Assembly (NCBI RefSeq): GCF_030580865.1
Contig: NZ_JAUQSY010000001.1
Coordinates: 62,001 to 126,000 of the forward strand
Direction: 5' to 3'
Source: Hymenobacter aranciens
GTDB taxonomy: Bacteria; Bacteroidota; Bacteroidia; Cytophagales; Hymenobacteraceae
Length of the DNA: 64,000 nt
Program-made: the position numbers and the translations under genes
In this document: piece after piece, positions 57,700-64,000 of the stretch
Layout of the letters: every line of letters begins with the position of its first letter
Position numbering within the stretch: position 1 is the stretch's first letter
Notes under the pieces: model-generated
What the model was told of the DNA's origin: nothing
The model's database searches: none
The model's input: the letters and a program-made list of their open reading frames with translations, nothing else

Positions 57700-58851
57700 G
57701 TGAGCCAAAATCATTACCAAATTCTGGGAGTTGCCGCCACCGCGCCCGCCGCCGAAATCAAGCGGGCCTACCGGCAGCTGGTGGTGCGCTACCACCCCGA
57801 CAAACACGGCGGCGACACCCGCTACGAAGACCAGTTCAAGGCCGTCTCCGTGGCCTACGGCATCCTCAGCGACCCCGGCCGCCGCGCTAGCTACGACTTC
57901 CAGCTCGCCCAGGCCGCCCGCCGCGCCGAGGAGCAGCGACGCCAGCAGCAGCACCAGCAGCAGCAGCGCCCCGTCAACCAGCACGTCTACGGCGTGCCCA
58001 TGCCGCCGCCCACCGCTCCCCTGCGCACCCGCCCGCCCGCCGGCCGCCGCGAGCGCCACTACGTGCCCCGCCAGCCCGTGCGCTTCAACCGCCGCGACTG
58101 GCTGCTCACCCTGCTCGTGCTGGCGGGCCTGCTGGGCTTCGGCTTCGGCACCAAGGCGGCGCTCGACCGGTACTCCGCCTACAAGGCCTACCGCCAGGGC
58201 CTGGCCGCCTACGCCCGACGCGAGGTGGGCATCGCCGCCAGCCTCATGGAGGAAACCCTCTATTTCCGCCCCGGCTACGGCCCGGCCATCCGGCGCCGCG
58301 CCGAGCTGGCGGTGCTGGCGGGCCGCGAGCCCACCGCCGCCAAGGCTGATTTTGAAGCCCTGCTGCGGGAAAATCCGTCCCGCCGCGATGCGGCTGATAT
58401 GCATTACCGCCTGGGCCGCTGCGAACTTGCCCTCGGCCGGCCTGCCGCTGCCGCGCAGCAGTTCAGCCGGGCCATCGTGCTCGATTCCACCCTTAGCCTG
58501 GCCTACCTGGCCCGGGGCCGCGTTCGGCTGTATGATTTAAAGCAAAAGCCCCAGGCCCTGCACGACCTGGAGCAGGGCCTGCGCCAATACCAGCAGCGTG
58601 GCCGGCGCCCGCCCCTGCGCTACGTGCAGGCGCGGGGTTCTGCCCGGGCCGCACTGAGTTATTACGCCGCCGCCCGCGCCGACTACCTCGAAGTAATGGC
58701 CGCCGACCCGCTCAACGACCAAGTGCGCTACCTGATGGGCTGCCTGGCCCGCCAAACCGGCGACCGCGCCATGGCCTGCGAATTCCTTACCCAGGCCGCC
58801 CTGCTCGGCAACACTTACGCCGAAGCCGAGCAGGCCACCGTCTGCCCCTGA
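57700..58851 (+). CDS. J-domain (DnaJ-like) membrane protein with TPR tail
   Basis: The J-domain is at residues about 3-68 (NHYQILGVAATAPAAEIKRAYRQLVVRYHPDKHGG, with the HPD triad), so it can stimulate a DnaK-type chaperone. A Gln-rich linker, one TM helix (about 143-162, WLLTLLVLAGLLGFGFGTKA) and a set of TPRs follow (YKAYRQGLAAYARREVGIAASL, YRLGRCELALGRPAAAAQQFSRAI, YLARGRVRLYDLKQKPQALHDL). I start at the GTG at 57700 because the J-domain starts there; the longer frame from 57583 has no protein character. GACTTTTG at 57662-57669 is a one-mismatch -7 element. 383 residues; cytosolic J-domain with TPRs on the other side of the membrane. Confidence 0.88.
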   Translation: MSQNHYQILGVAATAPAAEIKRAYRQLVVRYHPDKHGGDTRYEDQFKAVSVAYGILSDPGRRASYDFQLAQAARRAEEQRRQQQHQQQQRPVNQHVYGVPMPPPTAPLRTRPPAGRRERHYVPRQPVRFNRRDWLLTLLVLAGLLGFGFGTKAALDRYSAYKAYRQGLAAYARREVGIAASLMEETLYFRPGYGPAIRRRAELAVLAGREPTAAKADFEALLRENPSRRDAADMHYRLGRCELALGRPAAAAQQFSRAIVLDSTLSLAYLARGRVRLYDLKQKPQALHDLEQGLRQYQQRGRRPPLRYVQARGSARAALSYYAAARADYLEVMAADPLNDQVRYLMGCLARQTGDRAMACEFLTQAALLGNTYAEAEQATVCP

Positions 58852-58861
58852 TGCCACCCTT

Positions 58862-58907
58862 AACGACAACGCGCCGCCGGCCCTGGAGCCGACGGCGCGT
58901 TGTCGTT
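58862..58907. terminator. Bidirectional hairpin terminator
   Basis: AACGACAACGCGCCG and CGGCGCGTTGTCGTT form perfect 15-bp arms with a 16-nt loop, between the J-domain gene and the convergent fasciclin gene. Confidence 0.85.
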
Positions 58908-58936
58908 TGTTTTCGTGGAAAAAGGAGCGGTGAGAA

Positions 58937-59509
58937 TTATTTCGGCAGCATCACCTTGTCGATGACGTGAATGACGCCGTTGCTCTGCAGCACGTCGTAG
59001 GTCGAAATCGACGCCGTATTGCCCGACTCGTCGGTCAGTACCACGTTTTTCGGGCCGTTCATCATGGCTGTTAGTGTGCCGCCGCTCACCGTTTTCAGGG
59101 TCGCCTTGCCGTTGCCGGCCTTAATGGCGGCCATAATCTTATCGGCCGTCATGTTGCCCGCCACCACGTGGTAGGTCAGCACCTTGGTCAGCGTGGCCTT
59201 GTTTTCCGGCTTCAGCAGCGTCTCCACGGTGCCAGTGGGCAGGTTCTCAAAGGCATCGTTCACCGGCGCAAACACCGTGAAAGGCCCTTTGCCCTGCAGC
59301 GTTTCCACCAGGCCGGCGGCTTTCACGGCTGCCACCAGCGTCGTATGGTCTTTCGAGTTCACGGCATTCGCCACGATATTCTTGTTGGCAAACATGGCCT
59401 CGCCGCCCACCATCACGGTGCCGGGCGTCATCGCGGCCTGAGCCGAGGCGGTAGTGGCCGAAGCGCCCAGCAGGGCAAACAGAGCGAGGGAAAGCAGAGT
59501 CTTTTTCAT
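58937..59509 (-). CDS. Fasciclin (FAS1) domain secreted protein
   Basis: 190 residues. The ATG at 59509 opens a signal peptide (MKKTLLSLALFALLGASATTASAQ, cleavage near residue 23). One FAS1 domain follows: TTLVAAVKAAGLVETLQGKGPFTVFAPVNDAFENLP (H1 region), VLTYHVVAGNMTADKI (H-box) and NGVIHVIDKVMLPK (H2 region). FAS1 domains mediate adhesion. The protein has no sorting domain, so it probably stays in the periplasm or leaves by another route. It faces the J-domain gene across a terminator. Confidence 0.93.
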   Translation of the reverse strand: MKKTLLSLALFALLGASATTASAQAAMTPGTVMVGGEAMFANKNIVANAVNSKDHTTLVAAVKAAGLVETLQGKGPFTVFAPVNDAFENLPTGTVETLLKPENKATLTKVLTYHVVAGNMTADKIMAAIKAGNGKATLKTVSGGTLTAMMNGPKNVVLTDESGNTASISTYDVLQSNGVIHVIDKVMLPK

Positions 59510-59637
59510 GGGAATAAAAAAATGAAAGGATGTATTTGGTGATGGCCCACCTACGCCCATAGCTTGACGATTGGATTTTGAGAGTTGAAAAAAACTTAAA
59601 AGCAGTTTCGAGCCGGCCCTGGCAATCGAACAAAAAA

Positions 59638-59665
59638 AGGCCGCTCCCAAACGGGAGCGGCCTTG
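59638..59665 (-). terminator. Rho-independent terminator, mainly for the fasciclin-upstream strand gene
   Basis: AAGGCCGCTCCC / GGGAGCGGCCTT with a 4-nt loop and a run of seven A residues (T-run on the minus strand) at 59632-59638. It ends the T9SS gene at 59691 (minus strand). Confidence 0.85.
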
Positions 59666-59690
59666 GCACACAGTAGCAACTCGGAACAGC

Positions 59691-61091
59691 TTATTCCAGC
59701 ACTACTTTACGGGTCAGCACCTGCGGCCCGGCTTCGACGCGCAGCGTGTAAACGCCCGCCGCCAGGCCTTGCGTGAGCAAGCTGCCGCTGGCCGTGTTAT
59801 TCAGCGCCAGGCGCCGCACCACCTGCCCCAGGCCGTTCACCAGCGTAGCCTGCCCCGCGCCCACCACGTCGCTCAGGCGCAGCGTCAGCGCGCTGCCGTG
59901 GCTGGGATTGGGGTACAGTACGAGGGCTTCGGTATTGGCTTGGGGGTGGCTGGCCAGCACGCTGGTGGCGGTGAGGCTGAACGTCCCGCCCGGGTCGGCA
60001 CTCCCGAAGCCGCTCACCGAAATGTAGTACGTCGTGCCCGGCGTCAGCCCCGTAAACGTTACTGGCCCCGCGAAGCCCACGTTGCTGGCCGCCGCCGCCC
60101 GGCATCCCACCAGCGCAAAGCTGCCCGTGGCACAATCGGGCGCCGTGTACAGGCGCACCATGCCCGCTGCCGCGCCCGTCAGGTTCAATGACAGTATATT
60201 AGTACTAGGCGCCACGCTAAACCACACATCCTTCGGTGCCGCCGACGGCGTGCAGATGGGGAACGTAATGCCGTTCTGCGTGCTCGTAGTGGCATTCGCC
60301 GTCGTGCCGCTCGCCGCCGTCGCGTTAGTAAGGGCCACCGCTCCGCAAGGCTCATCGTTGAGCAGCGGCGCCGGCGGCTCCGTCACACTAATAGCCATCA
60401 CGTTAAGCGTCCCCGTCGTCGAGGTCTTATTGAAATCCACGCTCCGCACCAGCTTGGTGTAGCTGGCCGCCGGCAACGCCAGGCGCAGCTGATATAGGCG
60501 CGGGTCGGTCGTATTGTTCTGAATAGCACTGTTGTCGCGGTTCACCCGCCCAATGCCCTGAATGGCAAAGCCGCTGCCCGCAAACCAGTCGGCCACCGTC
60601 TGGGCCGCAAACACCTCACTGGTGTTATCAGTAAAGTTCACCGTCATGGTCACCGTGCTGGCCTGGTTGCCCGACACGGCCAGCACGTACACATCCTGCG
60701 CCCGGCGCGGACTACCAAGCGCCAAACTCCCCGTGCCCACCCCCTGAATACGCAGCGAATTATCGCCCGTGTATGGCGCCAGCTGAAACGCGAGGCCCGG
60801 CGTGCTGCTATTCACACTAGTCACCAGCCCCGTTGCCGGCAGGTAAACCGTCGGCGAAGCCCCCGCCGGATTCACAAAATCGGGTGCCATAAAGCAAAAC
60901 CGGTTATTGACCGCGCCCCCGTCCACGTCATTGGTAGTGGAGGAAATAGCCGTGCCGCTGCCATTGGCCACCACGTCGGCATTAAAGCCCGTGACTGCTA
61001 CCGGGGCGTAAGTAGTTTGGGCCTGGGCCACCGGGCCCGCTAGCAGGCCACTCGCGGCCAGCAGAAGCATAGGAGTAAGTTTTTTCTTCAT
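59691..61091 (-). CDS. T9SS-secreted protein, 466 aa
   Basis: The ATG at 61091 starts a signal peptide (MKKKLTPMLLLAASGLLAG, cleavage near AQAQ). The N-terminal 230 residues form an unknown beta-rich domain (VTGFNADVVANGSG..., TVTMTVNFTDNTSEVF). A second beta region (about 255-380, DEPCGAVALTNATAASGTTAN..., PKDVWFSVAPST, YYISVSGFGSADPGGTFSLT) resembles the pre-peptidase C-type domains common in secreted bacterial proteins. The end is a T9SS type A sorting domain (YPNPSHGSALTLRL, GVYTLRVEAGPQVLTRKVVLE). It does not share the module of the three giant proteins. The next gene on the plus strand begins 274 bp away. Confidence 0.87.
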   Translation of the reverse strand: MKKKLTPMLLLAASGLLAGPVAQAQTTYAPVAVTGFNADVVANGSGTAISSTTNDVDGGAVNNRFCFMAPDFVNPAGASPTVYLPATGLVTSVNSSTPGLAFQLAPYTGDNSLRIQGVGTGSLALGSPRRAQDVYVLAVSGNQASTVTMTVNFTDNTSEVFAAQTVADWFAGSGFAIQGIGRVNRDNSAIQNNTTDPRLYQLRLALPAASYTKLVRSVDFNKTSTTGTLNVMAISVTEPPAPLLNDEPCGAVALTNATAASGTTANATTSTQNGITFPICTPSAAPKDVWFSVAPSTNILSLNLTGAAAGMVRLYTAPDCATGSFALVGCRAAAASNVGFAGPVTFTGLTPGTTYYISVSGFGSADPGGTFSLTATSVLASHPQANTEALVLYPNPSHGSALTLRLSDVVGAGQATLVNGLGQVVRRLALNNTASGSLLTQGLAAGVYTLRVEAGPQVLTRKVVLE

Positions 61092-61365
61092 AAGTAAAAG
61101 AACAGCAGAGGTGAAGCGTGGCCAAATATAAGAAGCTGTTTCGGAAGTCCGCCCCACTGGTCCGCCGCCCTCGCCGTCCGACCGGTTGGCCGGTAGCAGG
61201 CCGCCAACAAGTTGTTTGCCCGGTGGCTGGCCCCACAATCCGCGAATCAAATCCTCCCGTACCTTGCGGCACAATTTCGCCGCCCTCCGCTATATGCCCG
61301 GCCCCGATGGCCGGGGTTAGTAACCAAGCTGCTTCAGCCAGCGCCACCCCGGCGCCCACCTGCGT

Positions 61366-62064
61366 TTGAGCCCGACTACTGCCTCCGTTGCCATCCTGCT
61401 TTTTACCCGCTCGGCGGGCGAAGAGGCTGCGCACAAGCAGTTTGTGAGCCACGGCGCCCGAGCCGCCAATGCGGCCGTTGCCGCCCGGCTCATTGCCCAC
61501 GCCACGGCCACCGCCCAAGCCGCCGGCGTCGACTTTCTGTGCGTCGATTCGCGGCAGCAGCGCGGCGCCACCTTCGGCCAGCGCCTGAGCGCAGCCCTGC
61601 AGCAAGCCTTCGCCCAGGGCTACGAGCACCTGCTGGTGATGGGCAACGACTGCCCGCAACTAACTGATGGGCTGCTGCGCCGGGCCGTTGCGGCCCTGCG
61701 CCGCCACGGCGCCGTGCTCGGCCCCGCCACCGACGGCGGCGTGTACTTGCTGGGCGTGTCGCGGGCCTTATTCGAAGCTGGCGCCTGGGCCGCCCTGCCC
61801 TGGCAAACGGCCCAGCTGGGCGCCGCCCTGCAAGGCTGGCTGCGGCAGCAGGGCGCCGTCGTCGCGCTGCTCCCCACCCTGGCCGACATCGACAACGAGC
61901 AGGACCTGGCCCAAGCCCTGCGCCAGCCCCTGGCGCGCCTCCTGGCCCGGCAGCTGCACCGTCTGCGCACGGCCCGCCGGCCCGCCGCCCGGCCCCGGCG
62001 GTGCCGCCTCGCCCGGCAGCTGGCCGTAGCCACCTGCCCGCACCGCGGCCCCCCCGCCTCCTGA
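61366..62064 (+). CDS. DUF2064 (TIGR04282-type) glycosyltransferase-like protein
   Basis: A 232-residue protein with the GT-A-like fold of DUF2064: VAILLFTRSAGEEAAHKQF at the start, then GATFGQRLSAALQQAFAQGYEHLLVMGNDCPQLT (D-C-P motif), LGPATDGGVYLLG and LPTLADIDNEQDL. Relatives are sometimes linked to cofactor or sugar nucleotide chemistry, but the reaction is not established. The start is a TTG at 61366, since no ATG lies between the preceding stop and the conserved start. The last 45 residues are Arg/Pro-rich (RPAARPRRCRLARQ), unlike the family, so the C-terminus may be extended by drift. Confidence 0.82.
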   Translation: MSPTTASVAILLFTRSAGEEAAHKQFVSHGARAANAAVAARLIAHATATAQAAGVDFLCVDSRQQRGATFGQRLSAALQQAFAQGYEHLLVMGNDCPQLTDGLLRRAVAALRRHGAVLGPATDGGVYLLGVSRALFEAGAWAALPWQTAQLGAALQGWLRQQGAVVALLPTLADIDNEQDLAQALRQPLARLLARQLHRLRTARRPAARPRRCRLARQLAVATCPHRGPPAS

Positions 62065-62084
62065 AAAACCACGGGACTTGCCGA

Positions 62085-62131
62085 CCCGGCAACCAAGCTG
62101 CCCGCCTGCGGGCGCAGCCTGGTTGGCCGGG
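62085..62131 (+). terminator. Imperfect hairpin after the DUF2064 gene
   Basis: CCCGGCAACCAAGCTGCCCG pairs with CGGGCGCAGCCTGGTTGGCC (bulges on both sides). It lies between the DUF2064 gene and the TonB-dependent receptor and may act as a terminator or as a repeat. Confidence 0.55.
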
Positions 62132-62169
62132 CGGTTGTGCATGTTTTTCAGTTTGACTTTCTTTTATTT

Positions 62170-64000
62170 ATGCAGAAGCTATTCTCTTCCGCGGTTCTTT
62201 TTTTCCTGCTCTTGCTGAGCGGACTCCCGGCCTGGGCACAGGTCGATTTGGTGGTGTCGGTGTTCGACAACGTCCGCCGGCCCGTGGTGGGCGTGCCCGT
62301 GCAGCTCGATAACGCGGCCATCGGTTTCAGCGCCTCGCAGGCCACCAATGCCCAGGGCCAGGCCCGCTTCCGGGGCCTGAGCACGGCCGGCAGCTACGCC
62401 GTGAGCACGGCCGTGAGCGAGCAGTACCAAGCCGTGCGCGAAACCGGCCTGACGCTGCGCGCCAACTCCAGCCCGAGCGTGACGCTGGTACTGCCCCTGC
62501 TTAGCCGCCAGGCCTTGAATGAGGTGACCGTAAGCGCCTCCGGCGCCACCACCATTAACACCCGCAACGCCGAGGTGGCGGCCGAGCTCTCGGCCCGCGA
62601 GCTGCGCGAGATTCCCATTGAGGCCCGCGACGTGACCCGCGCCCTCTACCGCCTGCCCAACGTGACCCAGGCCACCGGCTTCTTCTCCGAAGCGCCCAAC
62701 GTGAGCATCAACGGCGCCAACGGCCTTTACACCAACTACCTCATCGACGGCCTCGACAACAACGAGAACTTCCTGGGCGGGCAGCGCTTCGCCATCCCCA
62801 CCGGCTTTGCCCAGAACGTGAACGTGCTGACCAACAACTTTTCGACCGAGTTCGGTAACTCGGCCAACGGCATCGTAAACGTGACCACCAAGTCGGGCTC
62901 CAATAACCTGACGGCGGAAGTGTTTTACCTCACCCGGCCCGGCCCGGGCATCGACGGCAAGACGGACTTTGCCCAGCGCGACCTATCGGGCAACCAGGTG
63001 AAGAGCGGCTTCCAGCGCCAGCAGTTCGGCTTCGGTGTGGGCGGCGCGCTGGTCAAAAACAAAACCTTCTACTACCTCAATGCCGAGCAAACGTTTGACT
63101 TTAAGGACAACGTGCTGACCTCGCCCGCGCTGGGCATCGACGCCACCGTGCGCGGCCGCAACAACTTCACCTACCTCTCGGGCAAGCTCGACCAGCGCTG
63201 GACCGAGCGGTTTACGTCCTCGCTGCGGGCCAACGTGGGCATCGTGAACATCGAGCGCCAGGGCGGCGGGCTCGATGGTGGTCTGGCCTTCCCATCGACC
63301 GGCAATAAGCAGGACCGTAATTCGGTGAACATTGCCATGCAGAACGTGTACGTGGGCGACCGTTTCACCTCTGAAACCGACCTGCAATACGCCCGCTTTC
63401 GCTGGAACTACGCCCGTGCCGACAACCCCGGCAGCCCCGACGTGAGCGTGAGCGGCCCTGACGGCCAGACTATTGCCGTACTGGGTCACCCGGGTTATTT
63501 GTTCGATTCGCACCAGAATACATGGCAGTTCCAGCAAAAATTCACCCTGAGCCGGGGGCGCAACACCTTCAAGGGCGGCTTCGGGCTCATCAGCACGCAG
63601 CACCGGCTGTTTGGCGGCGGCAACCCCAATGGCAGCTACGGGGTGCAGTTGACGGCGGCCCAGCTGCAAGCCTTGCGCGACCGCAACCTGGGCCCGGGCC
63701 TGAGCATCAACGATATTCCCGGTGATGTGCAGGTGAACTACTTCGGCGTGGAGCTGCGCCCGGCGTCCTTTGGCACCACCCAGAACCTGTACAACATCTA
63801 CCTCGAAGACCAAGTGGCGGTGACCGAGCGCCTGAACCTGACCCTGGGCCTGCGCTACGACTACGACAACCTTTCGGAAGGCGGCGCCGAGCACGGCGAC
63901 CGCAACAACGTGGCCCCCCGCGCCAGCTTCAACCTGCAGCTGACCGACCGTAGCAGCCTGCGCGGCGGCTACGGCTTGTTCTACGACAAGATTCTGTACA
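62170..64000 (+). CDS. TonB-dependent receptor, N-terminal 610 residues (runs off the window)
   Basis: The frame is open from the ATG at 62170 to the window end. Signal peptide (MQKLFSSAVLFFLLLLSGLP, cleavage near AWAQ), a carboxypeptidase-regulatory-like domain (about 21-120, LVVSVFDNVRRPVVGVPVQLDN), a plug domain (about 135-250; ARDVTRALYRLPNVTQATGF, NVSINGANGLYTNYLIDGLDNNENF, FSTEFGNSANGIVNVTTKSG) and barrel strands. It imports a ligand through the outer membrane using ExbBD-TonB. Substrate not predictable. No SusD-like partner is seen inside the window. Confidence 0.93.
   Translation, partial: MQKLFSSAVLFFLLLLSGLPAWAQVDLVVSVFDNVRRPVVGVPVQLDNAAIGFSASQATNAQGQARFRGLSTAGSYAVSTAVSEQYQAVRETGLTLRANSSPSVTLVLPLLSRQALNEVTVSASGATTINTRNAEVAAELSARELREIPIEARDVTRALYRLPNVTQATGFFSEAPNVSINGANGLYTNYLIDGLDNNENFLGGQRFAIPTGFAQNVNVLTNNFSTEFGNSANGIVNVTTKSGSNNLTAEVFYLTRPGPGIDGKTDFAQRDLSGNQVKSGFQRQQFGFGVGGALVKNKTFYYLNAEQTFDFKDNVLTSPALGIDATVRGRNNFTYLSGKLDQRWTERFTSSLRANVGIVNIERQGGGLDGGLAFPSTGNKQDRNSVNIAMQNVYVGDRFTSETDLQYARFRWNYARADNPGSPDVSVSGPDGQTIAVLGHPGYLFDSHQNTWQFQQKFTLSRGRNTFKGGFGLISTQHRLFGGGNPNGSYGVQLTAAQLQALRDRNLGPGLSINDIPGDVQVNYFGVELRPASFGTTQNLYNIYLEDQVAVTERLNLTLGLRYDYDNLSEGGAEHGDRNNVAPRASFNLQLTDRSSLRGGYGLFYDKILY

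Overview
The window looks like a chromosome segment of a GC-rich member of the Bacteroidota, most likely Hymenobacter or a close relative (family Hymenobacteraceae). Four large secreted proteins end in or near a type IX secretion system (T9SS) type A sorting domain (YPNP...GVY.LRL...VVxE). Many promoters fit the phylum-specific -7 element TAnnTTTG. The gene set is typical of Cytophagales: a lumazine synthase/TPR pair, recF next to a DUF721/DciA-like gene, a bacterial GGGP synthase homologue, and TPR-type histidine kinases. Several families of palindromic repeats are scattered between genes. The taxon is an inference; no rRNA gene is present.

Layout. 1-10 kb holds housekeeping genes: lspA, a fused OppD/OppF-type ATPase, RNase R, a polyprenyl synthetase, a rhomboid protease, a DUF2939 protein and a glycerophosphodiesterase. 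10.2-12.8 kb is an AT-richer patch with a small HTH regulator, an exact 16-bp parS site, a DUF721 gene and recF. 12.8-25.6 kb carries pdhA, a TPR membrane protein, ribH, a DksA/TraR-like protein, an RG-rich rRNA pseudouridine synthase, then coaX, an outer-membrane protein, lptC, a small membrane protein, a PpiD/SurA-like isomerase and a TPR protein in one direction.

25.6-42.8 kb is the accessory core: a repeat-rich spacer, an unknown 335-aa gene, and three giant secreted proteins (2361, 1306 and 1214 aa). All three share a C-terminal module of about 645 residues ending in a T9SS signal. Their N-terminal parts are different beta-propeller repeat families, and every array I count has exactly seven repeats. 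The largest gene lies between two identical 70-bp copies of the end of the preceding gene, which looks like an insertion or duplication scar.

42.9-52.9 kb contains two NarL-type two-component modules. The first kinase is split by a one-base frameshift and faces its response regulator; recJ follows. The second has the order TPR kinase, 808-aa fibre-like surface protein, response regulator. The first regulator gene and the third giant-protein gene share an 18-bp near-palindrome at almost the same distance upstream of their -7 elements, and the fibre gene has its own perfect 8-2-8 palindrome. These link the sensor systems to the surface proteins as a testable idea.

52.9-64 kb returns to ordinary genes: DoxX, acyl-CoA dehydrogenase, an AraC regulator, a GGGPS/holin-like operon, a DnaJ-TPR membrane protein, fasciclin, another T9SS protein, a DUF2064 protein and the first 610 residues of a TonB-dependent receptor. 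All coordinates, motif counts and repeat matches were read by eye; no database search was run.
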